From Glandiceps talaboti (Eukaryota > Hemichordata > Enteropneusta > Spengelidae): a stretch of DNA of 64,000 nucleotides. The DNA lies in the NCBI RefSeq assembly GCF_964340395.1, contig NC_135552.1, forward strand, positions 15,473,694 through 15,537,693, in the 5' to 3' direction. The position numbers were made by a program, and so were the translations under genes. This document shows positions 9,201 through 20,153 of the stretch, piece by piece. Position 1 is the first letter of the stretch. Each line of letters begins with the position of its first letter. The notes beneath the pieces were generated by a model that worked only from the letters and a program-made list of their open reading frames with translations, did not search any database and was not told where the DNA came from.

Positions 9201-10886
9201 ACTTATAATATAACAGCTGTTTTCGTCAAATCTATCATTTTTATTACTCTTTTTTGTGTACCAGCATGTGCTTGGACCTGTAACACAACTGGTGGCCAAA
9301 TATTGTCTGAATCTAAGAACTGTAGTTCCAGCGCGAGGCAAAGTCACTTTTGGTGTCAAAATAATATGCAGGGTCAACCCTGTTTATAATGTAGTATAGT
9401 AACAGTGTGTCTGTTGAGATGAAACCGCACCATCAGTACCTGATTGAAAAAAAACATCGCCAGAAGACTGACGCAAGAAAGAAACTTGCAACATACAAAC
9501 AATGAAGCACCAAGTGTATTGGATATACTAGTTTGTTACCGAGGGGATATTTGCCCCAGGTTGTCCGTTCGAAAATGACCCTCCCACAATTTCCTTTCTC
9601 TAAAATATGACCCTCCTCCTGTTCAAATATTTCAATGAAAAAAACACTTTCCCGTGGCAAAGTTGTTAGACCTCAAAATTAGTAATCAGGGGGTCTCAAA
9701 GGGTCGCCGCTTGAGGGCGCTCGGTAGAAGTAACTCATTGATAATTAATAACATAAGGTAGCCATTCATTAAAACCATTTTCTGCCATTTGCTGTAACTG
9801 TAATGTAGCCATATATTAAAGCCAAAAGTTGGTTTCTTAACTTTCCATTTTCTGCCATTTGCAGTAACTGTAATGTTATACAAAACCAAACTATATATGG
9901 ACATTGGAACCAATATATACAAAGGGCCATTCAACAGCAGAAACATCACAGCAGGAGATGGGGAAAAGGTGAAACTACACGTTTTGATATTCGCCAGCAA
10001 AAGAACTGGATCTTCTTTCCTTGGAGAATATTTCAACCAAAATCCAAGATTCTTCTACAGTTATGAACCGCTAAAGACGTGGACTCAAATGGCTTTAAAG
10101 AGGAAAATATCGGATTCTTTGTTTGATACCTTGTCAGTAGATGTCCTATCCAAGTTTTTCCATTGTGACTTCTCTGAAACGCACCCATGGTTGTCATTGC
10201 TAAAACCTGGCTGCCAACATTCAATCGCTTTGAACGATACTTCAATTTGCCACAAAGCTTCGTCAAAACAAAATGTGATGGATATTCTGACGTCATCTTG
10301 TCAATCACGTGATCACATTGCAGCAAAGGTCATTCGGGTATACGATTTAAATCTTCTGCGTTCCTTTGCTCTCGATCCGACTTTAAACATTAAAATCATC
10401 CATCTTGTCAGAGATCCCCGTGCCGTTTTTCACTCAAGAAATATCATCAAAGAACAGAACAGAGATTTTTCCAGAAGAAAAATGGCCGTGGACGAGGTCA
10501 CAGATTATTGCCGTAATCTCGATAAAAATCTCGCGATAGCAAGATCAGGTTTATCAGGAATTGAAGGAAAATACAAATTAGTGCGTTACGAGGATTTGGC
10601 AACGAGGCCAATTGAAATGATGAAAGATATGTACGATTTTCTTGGCTTGTCATATTCTCCTGAAGTGGAAACCTGGTTACAAAAAAACACTGTTATAACC
10701 ACAAAACACGCTTTCTCAACTAGTAAAAATGCAGAATTTGTTTTGAAAAAGTGGCGTCATGCAATGCCATGGAACAAAGTCAGAGACATTCAAACTAAAT
10801 GTACTGTAGCTATGGATCTACTTCATTATCATCTGATGAAAAATGAGAAAGATCTGCGTAAGGATTCGATCCCTACATTTCATTAA
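6136..10886 (+). CDS. Carbohydrate (CHST-type) sulfotransferase, two exons, 367 aa
   Basis: The joined exons (6136-6217 and 9865-10886) encode a type II Golgi membrane enzyme that would transfer sulfate from PAPS to a sugar hydroxyl, as in the galactose/GalNAc/GlcNAc 6-O-sulfotransferase family. The N terminus is a short cytosolic head with a hydrophobic anchor at about residues 13-32. The 5'-phosphosulfate loop SKRTGSSF lies at about 72-79 and the 3'-phosphate motif LVRDPRAVFHSR at about 208-219. YEDLATRP follows at about 269-276, with a conserved C-terminal KWRHAMPW region. Potential N-glycosylation sites include NIT near 54. The phase-1 junction keeps the frame exactly. Length fits the family. 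The acceptor sugar cannot be told from sequence. The inverted repeat just upstream holds broken copies of this gene. Confidence 0.85.
6218..9864. other. Intron 1 of the sulfotransferase gene
   Basis: Frame continuity requires no further exon here. Noted inside: a tandem duplication of a GTATATACACAGGTG block at 7177-7236; an open stretch at 7546-7911 with an internal repeat of GGCGAACCATGCA(G/A)TTTGA; a (GAGT)n tract near 8054-8078; and a small Cys-rich frame at about 9265-9389. None is a recognisable gene. Confidence 0.5.
8054..8078. repeat. (GTGA)n microsatellite
   Basis: A short run of GAGT/GTGA units. Confidence 0.85.
9759..9874. repeat. Tandem duplication covering the sulfotransferase splice acceptor
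   Basis: A block starting GTAGCC and ending CTGCCATTTGC(T/A)GTAACTGTAAT occurs twice (about 9759-9804 and 9805-9874; the second has extra bases inside). The downstream copy has CAG at the 3' splice site, used at 9864/9865. The upstream copy has CTG at the same place and so cannot serve as a normal acceptor. Confidence 0.75.
9865..10886 (+). CDS. Sulfotransferase exon 2 (catalytic domain)
   Basis: This exon begins after TTTGCAG at 9864, joins in phase 1 with exon 1 and runs to TAA at 10884-10886. It holds the end of the membrane anchor, the stem and the whole PAPS-binding catalytic domain. An ATG at 9873 could start an unanchored form, but the splice to exon 1 gives a proper type II protein. 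Confidence 0.88.
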
Positions 10887-10923
10887 TTTGTGATCACAAT
10901 CACACAGTACATTATTTAAAAGC

Positions 10924-10929
10924 AATAAA
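10924..10929 (+). promoter_or_regulatory. Polyadenylation signal of the sulfotransferase gene
   Basis: AATAAA lies 38 bases after the stop codon. Its last three bases are the first bases of the foldback element that follows. Confidence 0.6.
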
Positions 10930-11043
10930 CCACCCGTGGGATGGTATACCACTACCAGTCGGTTTCGACCAGTGAACTCAATATATGCACTCGCTATTGC
11001 TCTGGTCAAAACCGACTGGTATACCAGACCCAGGAGGTGGTTT
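10927..11043. mobile_element. Small foldback element after the sulfotransferase gene
   Basis: The ends read AAACCACC and GGTGGTTT. Inside, GGTATACC...CAGTCGGTTTCGACCAG pairs with CTGGTCAAAACCGACTGGTATACC across about 40 bp. The RNA or single strand could form one long hairpin. There is no coding frame. Confidence 0.7.
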
Positions 11044-11524
11044 GTCGCTATCATATTACACCAGTATATATTTAAAATCGAAAACAAGATAAGAACTAAG
11101 GTTTTATGGTTTTATTTGGCCCCCAGAACACGGATAATTTCCATAGCAATAAAGCTAAATGATCATGGATGTATCACTAATACATCCATGTTTTGATGTG
11201 AGACCGGGCCAGTCAGATCTCTCGATTTGCGATATACTGCTGGTATATCCATACGTTGGCATGGCATTTCTACCTGATGAGATAGGGGTAGACACTTGAA
11301 TTAAGTTTTATTTGTCGTTACATGTAAGTTATGGATTAAAAGTTATTTGTCATGAAGCAAACTGACGTTTCATAGTGTTTACATATGTACGAACAGACAG
11401 ACAGACAATCGAATTTCAGATTTTTTTTTGGGGGGGGGGTATTGGAAAAAAATTTCCGGGAAATCTTGTTTGTACAGAAATAATTTGGAGGCAGGTCGTC
11501 ACCCGATTGCCTGACTCACCACTA
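11044..11524. other. Intergenic, no gene seen
   Basis: There is a short ACAGACAG stretch near 11394 and a T/G homopolymer run near 11420-11440. A GATGTATCACTAATACATCCATG partial palindrome lies near 11168-11191. Confidence 0.5.
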
Positions 11525-11709
11525 GTGGATATCCAATCTCATCAAAATCCAATGTGGTGAAAGCGGCTAAATGCTTTATTTACCTCTGTTTCCATCATTT
11601 TGTGTCGCTTGTTTTTGTTCCGAGTGATCGCCGTCTTCCTTCTTCTTCTTTAAATAAAGCATTTAGCCGCTTTCACCACATTGAATTTTAATCAGATTGG
11701 TGGATATCG
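11525..11709. repeat. Foldback pair
   Basis: An arm of about 58 bp (GTGGATATCCAATC... to ...AGCGGCTAAATGCTTTATTTA) returns inverted at about 11651-11709 (TAAATAAAGCATTTAGCCGC... to ...GATTGGTGGATATC). The spacer is about 70 bp. This may be a MITE-like element or part of one. Confidence 0.7.
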
Positions 11710-11834
11710 TGACTATCCGTACTAATAAAGTTGTTCCGAAATAAAAACCGGTAATTACTTTCTGGACTGTTGAAGGCGCCCCATGAAACGCCATACGAAA
11801 CGAAAACTGAGACAGCGCCACCATTGTATAGTAA

Positions 11835-12376
11835 GTTATAGTCACATACAATCATTTCAAATCTCTTCTGCAGTATGAAAGTTATGTCAAATATCGATAA
11901 GATGATATTTCGAACAACTCTTTGTAGATTTAGAGCTTCTAATAACAATTTAGCGATAGAAAAGGGAAGGAGAGACGGTGTATCTAGAGATAGAAGATTA
12001 TGTATTTTTTGTAATATTGGTAATTTCATTGAAGATGAATTTCATGTTTGTTTAATTAATAAGCCCTGTATATTAACAATTGAGAGAATTGTATATCCCA
12101 CAACATTTCTTTCGGCCTCCTTCGCAATTTACATTTTATTCTTTGATGAGAACAAATCATGTTCATACTCAGAACAATTTAGCAAAGTTTGTATTTTTTG
12201 CTTTCCGTTTACGCCAAAGTATGGTGGACTAATTTTGGTTGTATTTGCTATTATTATGTGGATCTGTATGTACCATTGCTGTTTATCACAACAAACCTCT
12301 ACATTAGCAGTTTTTGTATATATTGATTTCTGTACGTTAGGCCGGTGGCCACGGTACTATGAATAAAGGACATTAT
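11835..12376 (+). mobile_element. 5'-truncated non-LTR retrotransposon, C-terminal fragment
   Basis: The frame from 11875 reads FRTTLCRFRASNN..LAIEKGR, then RLCIFC, IEDEFHVCL and a Phe-rich tail, ending at a TGA at 12361-12363. This is the C-terminal region after the reverse transcriptase of many animal LINEs (RLSNHxLxIExGR, then C-C, then IEDE-H). The 3' UTR ends GGCCGGTGGCC...AATAAAGG, matching the fragment at 2531-2835. The reverse transcriptase core is missing. Confidence 0.65.
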
Positions 12377-15300
12377 AGTCAATATAGGTTTTTTTGACAA
12401 ACGATTTAATGACCCATGATTAGACTGTAAGATACGTCGTGTCTCTGAGCCCTCACTGGCCTCCTCTTGACCGATGTGTGAGGGCGCCCTGTCATGGTGT
12501 GCTTTACATTCGATAATAGTCTCAGAGAAAGGAGAGACAGAACTACACGGATGAAAAGCTCGAAAGTATTTTCTCCCGATAGTATATTTTACTCGGATGG
12601 AGTAGTGCGTACAAAGATACACAATTTTAAAGAAAAACAATCAAGAAAAACATTGAAAGGGGAACACTAAGACATTTTCATAAACTAACAGAGGGCGCTG
12701 TTGATATTTCTAGACATGAACAGATAGGCCTAAACTTTGGTTCTGGAATCATGTCATGGTCTTACATCACCTACATCACAAGCGATATTAGAGAAACATC
12801 AAGTTGCAGTTAACCCTCGTTTTTTAGAATGATCTTTTGCTGTACATGGAGTCACAATACATGCAATACCTCATTGCAGTCGAGTCAGAAGAAATAATGT
12901 TTATGCAACGCCCAATGAATATTTATAACCACTAACAGCCTATTGTGTGCCTTCAGTGAAAACGCCATGAATATCCATTGTTAGTTCAATCATTGCATAA
13001 CATTTCTGCAGACTGCCGTGAGGCAATGTGGCCAACAGCAAAAATCCCCAAATCAGGGACATTTGTTTAATTCAAGCGTGATGTTTCTCTAAAGTCGCAA
13101 GTATTTTATGAAAGTAACATACTCATCGTCACAAACCACAGACTCTTTTACGGCACCGTCCAAAACGCACGTTGCGTCATGACGCGTCAGGAGAAAAATT
13201 GTGCTCTGGCTACACTGTCAATCGCTCTCCAAAGTCTATAATGGAATACACAGATAGGATAATATTGATTCAACGACTTTTCCAAAACTACTGGCAATCG
13301 TGAAGAAATCATATCAGTTGAGACAGACCGGCATCATGCATGATTAGAGACGACCACGTACAATGGCGATCTGTTTTATTAAAATGTCATAAAATAGCAT
13401 CAATGAAATACCGTCATAGTCGGCAGAACGGGCCCTCGGAGCCCGACTTGGTGAAAAAGACAAATTCGTTTAAAATCTGCGATTTTTGACCGACTAATAG
13501 TTGTTTGACAAATCCAAAGATTGACCCTCGTCTATTCTTTCAACACACTAGTTTTTCCAAATGTAAAACATCTTTTCAGTTGCTCGATGCGTGTTCAGTG
13601 ACGTCATTGAGGAATAATGACGTAAAACTCACCATAAAAAGAAAGGGGCTTTCGACGAAATTCGACGGATTTCCGTTCATTCACATTTACTCAAACATGA
13701 ACGTGACCGTCTATTTTTAGATCTGGGGAAATCCCCAAATTTAGCATGACAGTAGGGCATGTGCAAACGTCACGCGTCACGTGCTTGGAACTGAAATAAA
13801 CGTTTGAGAGAGGATGTTTTCTTCGTCTCGATATATATATCAACAGCAGCTATGAACTACTTTCTAAACTGATGAATCATCCCGTGATGAAGTGTCCTGA
13901 TGGGGTACCCGGTACTAAGGGTTATGGTCGTGAAACGAGACCAACTATATGTGATTAGTTATTCTTATCTCGTGGATGGTCATGATATGACTGACACCAA
14001 TACGTAGAGGAGGACCTAGTCTATTCATATCTAGACACGGTAATAGACGATGACGACCCGATCTATTTATCTGTCAACAAAATTTATGTGATGTGAAATC
14101 ATGAAATGACTCTCCAGAATCCAAAACTTATGCCTATAGCATCTGTAGGGATTTTAATTATGTGATGCGAGACGATAACACGACTAGATACTAAGCTAAA
14201 AAAGTTCACGAAAATGTCTTACTTTCCTGGAGTAGTGTTCAATATGACAAAACATTACATATAATTTGATAATTAGATAATTAGATAATTTGCAACAATG
14301 TCGGGACAGCTGACTACAGAAACTAGAACAGATTTGGTGCAGAAGGAGAAATCTCCTTCTCTTCATTTTTGTTCATACAATAAATTTTAGGCCAGGGATT
14401 CAGCTTTCTAACATCATAGGCAAAAGACATTGTCGGGCCATGTATTTTCCATTATAAAACAGACGATAGCAGAAACACTAAGTAGATTGTAAGATGTGTC
14501 GTTGGTGGCGCTTTCTGTTAATCATAACGAGGGTCTGATGATGATGCCAAAAGACTGGTGCAATTTAAAGACAGAAACGAACGTATGTTCCTGATATATA
14601 CAATGTTGTAATTTTGACCTGAATTGTCCTTGTCAGACTGAAAATGTTCAGAGGAATTCATAACGTTATCTAATTAAAGAATATGCAAATTATATGAACA
14701 TGACGTGGAAGCACATTGAAGCGTTAGCATTTTGATGTAATTGACAAAATTATAAGTGGTTGCGATGAATTAATTTGACTGATTTTAAATTTGCCCTTGT
14801 CGTACGTACTTGTCCCATTTTCGTGACTTTCGGTCATCATACTTTTATGTACCCTTGTAGTCTTTCCACTTATTTTTGAAGCATGTCGTCTAATTTTGAA
14901 GGGAAAGGAGTATTTTGGAAAGAAAGGCTATTATAGCACCGGAAATCCCACAATAATTATTAGAAAAAAATCACAAACTCTAACGTCGGGTGTTGCTATT
15001 GATAAAGCTTGTTTTCATGCCAACAGAACGCCATGTTGATGGATTCGTCATACTCCCAAAATAATGACAATGTCACCACTATAATGACACACCTCGACTA
15101 TTCTGAGGTATAATATACAGTCTGACATCAATACAGTACACGCCCATATTCCGGTGTCGTCAAATATCGCGCAAACTTCACAGTTTCGGTGCCATAATGT
15201 CAACATTCCCCCGCGCCCTCTTTTAACAAATACATTTTTTTCACCGTGACAGGTGAGGTTACCCATGATTATTTGTTGACCAGTGTAATTAATTAAAATC

Positions 15301-16350
15301 CAAAATTCATGAATGACGTTTTATGTGGTTCTATATTTGAAACATCATATGCTCTATCAATCACGAAGTATTTCCCTACCTCCTAGTGAGTAGGCAAGAA
15401 GCCAAAAAAACATATATATGTTCACGACACTTTGTTTTTTAAAGTTAACACTATTAATATTTCTGTAGTTTCGATTTGGCGGGAAATCCTTCACAAATTT
15501 ATCAAGGAATAAAAGTTGATGACGCATTTGTAAGCGATGAAATATGATGTTTATGTTTTCAATGATGTGGAAATCGTCAGAAATCGACAACTTACTAACA
15601 TTGTACATATATACCCTTCTTGGTATCATCGTTAAGCGAATACCGTTGCTATGTTCATTATAAATAGCACGGTTCATATTTATGATGTTATTACTGACAT
15701 GTCCTAAAACTGGGCTGGGCCATTTTTTGCTCCAGTTGGTATTTTGGGGAGGGCCCGGAGTCACGTGTGAGTACAACTGCAATGCCAGTGAAGTTTCACA
15801 ATAGTTATACTCCTTTCCGACTCTTACCCATTGTTTCAACTGTGCTCTTAATTTCATTCACTTTGTCAGTTAACACCGGGACGCTTTTTTCTCAAAGAAC
15901 TTGTCTGCATATCGTTAATCCCTGAAAGAAACTGTCCACTAACGCTTTAAACCCATGAATGAATGAAACTGTCCTCAGCGTGTTAATCATTTCTACAGCG
16001 CTGTCTCCAACTTGTCTACTGGTATGCAACAATGCAAACAACATGTGCTGCCCTGCCTAAACCCTAGATAAAAGTGTGTGGGAAAAAAGCGCCCTTACCC
16101 CGGCAGGTCTCAAACACTGTACCTCTAGTTCTATGCCTATCTATCCAAAGACATGCTCTATAACAACTTCACTACAAAGTGACTTATAATGTAGAAATAG
16201 CAGGTCTCCATATAGAATTTGTTCATTGACATGACAATGCGTATGTGCACCAGGGTTTATAGTAACAGCGCTATAGGTGGGTAAAAACGGAATTATTGTT
16301 CAAATGGGGACTGTAACTTTGTTACTGTACGCGAGTCTTTGCCAGGTTAA
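12377..16350. other. Gene-poor intergenic DNA
   Basis: I see no splice-bounded exons or family motifs. It contains one small palindromic repeat (12423-12507). The longest frame (15357-15857, minus strand) has no recognisable domain and biased chance-like composition. CpG is not depleted here, unlike in the deacetylase gene body. Confidence 0.5.
12423..12507. repeat. Short palindromic dispersed repeat (GAGGGCGCCCT family), copy 1
   Basis: The segment runs from CTGTAAGATACGTCGTG to GTGTGAGGGCGCCCTGTCATGGTGTGC. The ends are roughly complementary. Related copies are at 30639-30735 and 49708-49790. Confidence 0.65.
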
Positions 16351-16667
16351 AGTGACTATATGGATGAAGATTTGGTATTTAAGTTTAAGATTTTTAATTC
16401 ATAAAATAATTTTATCATGGCTTCCTACTTGAAAAATCAATGTGAAACAACATTGACAAAGTCTGTGTATGTAACTCAATACAGTGTAAAAAAAAAAAAA
16501 AAAAAGCTAAAAAAATGTGTAAATATTTTATACATATATTAATCTTTTGCCATTAATTGAGTGACAAACAAGGACTTGGCATATGTTGTTTTAGATTATT
16601 TTAGTCGAGTTGTTTTATCAATTAAAAATCCAAAATAAATACCAAATTCTCAATCGTATGGGCCACT
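16351..16667. mobile_element. Foldback MITE (AGTGnCnATATGGATGA family), copy 1
   Basis: The left end AGTGACTATATGGATGAAG and the right end ...TCGTATGGGCCACT are terminal inverted repeats. The left inner part (CATGGCTTCCTACTTGAA, ACATTGACAAAGTCTGTG) matches the copy at 62189-62515 closely. The right half is more decayed and interrupted by poly(A). There is no coding frame. Confidence 0.7.
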
Positions 16668-19600
16668 CTAATGGATTTCACATTGAACTTTTGGAGAAAA
16701 CATCCGATTATTGGCCGAGATATAAGGGATTCGATTTCTATAGTGGATTTATAACATTATAATGAGTAAGAGGGTATGTAACAGGGCTGTAGATAACAAG
16801 GATGACTTTCTGGTGAAAAACTTAAGTATAACTTTGTTATAGGACAAGTCCTCGGCCATCTACTGTAAATAATCGGACACGTCTGGGTAAAGCTCCATTT
16901 TTTAGGACTTGACCTATCACTATAAGTTACCTGGGCCATCTTCCCACCAATACAGTAATACATTCCCGTAACTGGTTTTCGCATAACGTTCACTTGAAAA
17001 CAGTGATGAACACTCGTCCCAACACCCGATTCAAACTTGTGTTTTAAATTTGGAAAACACACTTGGAAAACTTGGATGTCACAATGTAGGATACATTCAT
17101 TTTTAATGACTGGACATAAATAAATATTATAAGACATTCCATGAAGTTAGTTTGTAGTATCAAAGGTCACGACCTCTTTTTCTGCCTCCACATTTGACTG
17201 GTATTTTTATTAAAAGGAAATAGAATATGAAACATTCGAAACTTTAAATCCAGTGTTTGGTAGTAACCATAGTAACATATACTTTGTTTACAATCATGAT
17301 GGATAGGTCAGCGAGTCCAAAGTGCACTTGAATTCGGCGCGAAAGGTGACTTCGAGTTAGAACAAAAATTGGTTGTCACTACAGTTTTATTTTGGTTAAC
17401 GTTTGGCACATATTTTGATTATAATTTCTGTTCCTGGATAAAACTAACTGTAGTTCCGTTAGTACCACGTACACAGCTTTGCAGTGTGTACTCCACGCTG
17501 TCTTGTATTAGCTCACACGGAAAGACATGCAATGTTTTAGAATAAACTTGGATTGAATTTCATAAACTTTTGACATACCGTACTTTCCGGGTCACCAAGT
17601 ATTAAGTGTCGGACCGATCACGATACAAATTCTTTGAGTATACAATATGCATTGCACTTTATATAGTTGATTGTAACAATTGTGAAAATTGGGGACAGAC
17701 AGTTATGTGGAAACCCAGAGTTTGACGGCGCACGAAGGTTGAATGCACCTCCGGGACCACTTTCCCTGAATTCAAAGTTCTATAACCTTCGTCATTATTA
17801 TGAAAGAATCCCGGTGTTTTTGAAATAGTAAACGAAATTTTAAGTTCACCAACTTGTTTTCAAGGAATTCGACAATTTTTTTTTTTCATTAATGTTAAGG
17901 TAGAATGCACCTTGGGGCCGAATTTCATTGAAAATCAAAAAGTCCTTTAATATATCTCTCCAAACTTTGCCATATGGAAGCTAGCTTCCGGTCCTTTTGG
18001 GGCTTACTGAGTCTTGCTTTCTAAGAAATTGACAATCTTTAATTTTCCCCATAAAGTTCACTTGGTATTTGGTGGCCATATTGGATTCTAAAATGGTAAC
18101 AATTTCACTTCTATTTCAAAACTTTCTACGGTGACCCCCTGATTTTTTCCATGATTTGTTCTGAGAATGGGTTGGAGTTTTCTTGAATAAAGTAACAGCA
18201 AAAGTTTAAACAGTTTATTTCCGCGGCACATTTCGCAGTTAACACACTATTCAGCGGCCATATTGGATTCTAAAATGCCTTAACCTCGATATCATTTTGA
18301 TATCTATTTTCATTTTCTCTATGTGACTCATTTTTTCCTTGATTTGAATTGAGAATGAGGTTGACTTTTCTTGTGAACAAAATAATGTAAAAGTTATTTC
18401 AGAGGTGCAGATACGCTAATGAGAAACAAAAAGCTGACTTTTATATACCGGTCAATGTAGTTCTCACTATTTACGTGTAAAATTTAGTTTATGTACACTC
18501 AACAATATAACATTAAACAGTTGTAGGTTATTCACAATCTGATTTCGATGTTTTTCTTTCAATCATTTGGCGAATAAATCATTACTGTTCAATTGTTTAG
18601 ACTCTCTTTCAAGCGAGGAATTCCAATATTTGTCTCATTACATTTGACACTGACAAAACTGATATTAATTATTCAAATTTTGTTATATCACCACCACGTC
18701 ACTAACTTGATTCTTCGAAATCAGGTATTAATTAGGTAATGTTCTAAAATATTGTGATTTTGTTTTAAAATGTATAAAAATAACTCATCCTCGATTTTCA
18801 CAAATTTGTTGAATCATGGGTTATTTTCAATAATTGCAAACTGTAATAAGCGTAGTCTTATAAATGACGTCAGAACAACGTCATTGTATTGACAATTCTG
18901 GGTATAAACCATATTTTATTCGCGAGGGTATTCAAAATCGTCCCACTTTTCACTGGAAACGATGACGCTACGTGTCTCATGACTGTTATCCGCAAAAATA
19001 TGTATCCATGCGGTGCTGAGTGAAAATCAAAACCTTCTGGCAATAATTCAAACGACTAACAGAGGCCTTGGAAACAACTACACGTCACCATGACACTGCC
19101 TGGCATCAGCTGGGTCTCATTACTTCTACAAATACAACCATGCGTTGCCAAGGTATCTTGAGTAAAACTTTGACATCGGAGCTTGAAATAAACAAAATGA
19201 AAAGAGCTATGATTTATTTCAGAATAAAGATACCGTATTGGACGACGATAGGTGTGCAAATTTAAAAAGAAAGAGCGTGCAGGAGCTCACGTCAACTCTC
19301 ATCAAAGCTCTCGCGGTACGGTACGGTATGGACGCCTAAATCAAAGTTCACCATACTCCGGGTTAGTTCTGACGTCACAGTTCTAAGATGACGGTCTTGT
19401 CATTTCCTCAACCTTCATTTACCCCCATTTAAAACATAATATTATGATATACGATCGCGTCATCAACTTTATAGTGACCCCTGCACCTTCTGGAGCTAGA
19501 ATGTTGTTGCTACAGTGCGCCACCGGTCACGCCTTGTTCAAAAGATGATGTTTCACTTCACTTTTAGGTTATGATGTCTTCATTAAATGCCTTGGATTTG

Positions 19601-19704
19601 AATTATAACTTCTGTTATTCGAAGTAACAGTATTTACTTTCTTTTACGTCTTTAGTTTCTGAAGAGGTTAAAAAATTTCGGAATTAACTAACGTATAATG
19701 GTTC
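16668..19704. other. Gene-poor intergenic DNA with degraded local duplications
   Basis: GGCCATATTGGATTCTAAAATG occurs near 18072 and again near 18245, each followed by similar ATTTTTTCC..GATTTG and GAGAATG blocks, giving a diverged tandem unit of about 180 bp. GAATGCACCT..GGG..CC recurs near 17743 and 17902. No gene is seen. Confidence 0.5.
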
Positions 19705-20153
19705 AATTCTACAGAGCACTGAATTACGGAAAGTTTACTAGCTCGTTTGATAACGGTTTGGTTTGGAGCCGTATCCAAAAGTGACATGCTGAAGCTGAAC
19801 AAGATCGTGACCACTGCATCAAAAATAATTGGCACAGATTTGCCCTCTCTTGAAAATCTCTACCACCAACGAATTGTCCGTAGAGCCGACCTTATTGCTA
19901 CTGACAGTACGCTCCCCGCAAATGACCCTTTACAGCTACTCTCTTCTTATCTGATCGCCGCTATCGATTTTTTAAAAATCAAGTCTGTACGTTAAGTTTT
20001 AGCAACAGTTTCTCGAAGCTTCCCACATGCAGTTCAGTTACTGTCATGATAATATTTGAACTATTGAATAGTTTTAACACTTTCCCATTTGAATGTCTAG
20101 ATTATTTTTGTTATCAGAAATAAAAGTCATTCACTCATTCATTCATTCATTCA
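19705..20153 (+). mobile_element. 5'-truncated L2/CR1-type LINE tail
   Basis: The frames read FYRAL, then ITESLLARLITVWFGA, then NKIVTTASKIIG and LPSLENLYHQRIVRRA. A frameshift follows, then DRRYRFFKN and FSNSF. This is the end of a LINE reverse-transcriptase polyprotein (WFG, ASKIIG, GRRYR pattern common in L2/CR1-clade elements). The 3' end is TCATTCACTCATTCATTCATTC, a typical short tandem tail. Two frameshifts and the missing core make it dead. Confidence 0.7.

Noticed and set aside
15357-15857. 166-codon minus-strand frame
   Set aside because: It shows no domain, signal peptide, codon pattern or splice context, and reads like chance AT-rich sequence.
16757-17137. 126-codon minus-strand frame
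   Set aside because: No recognisable motif; chance frame.
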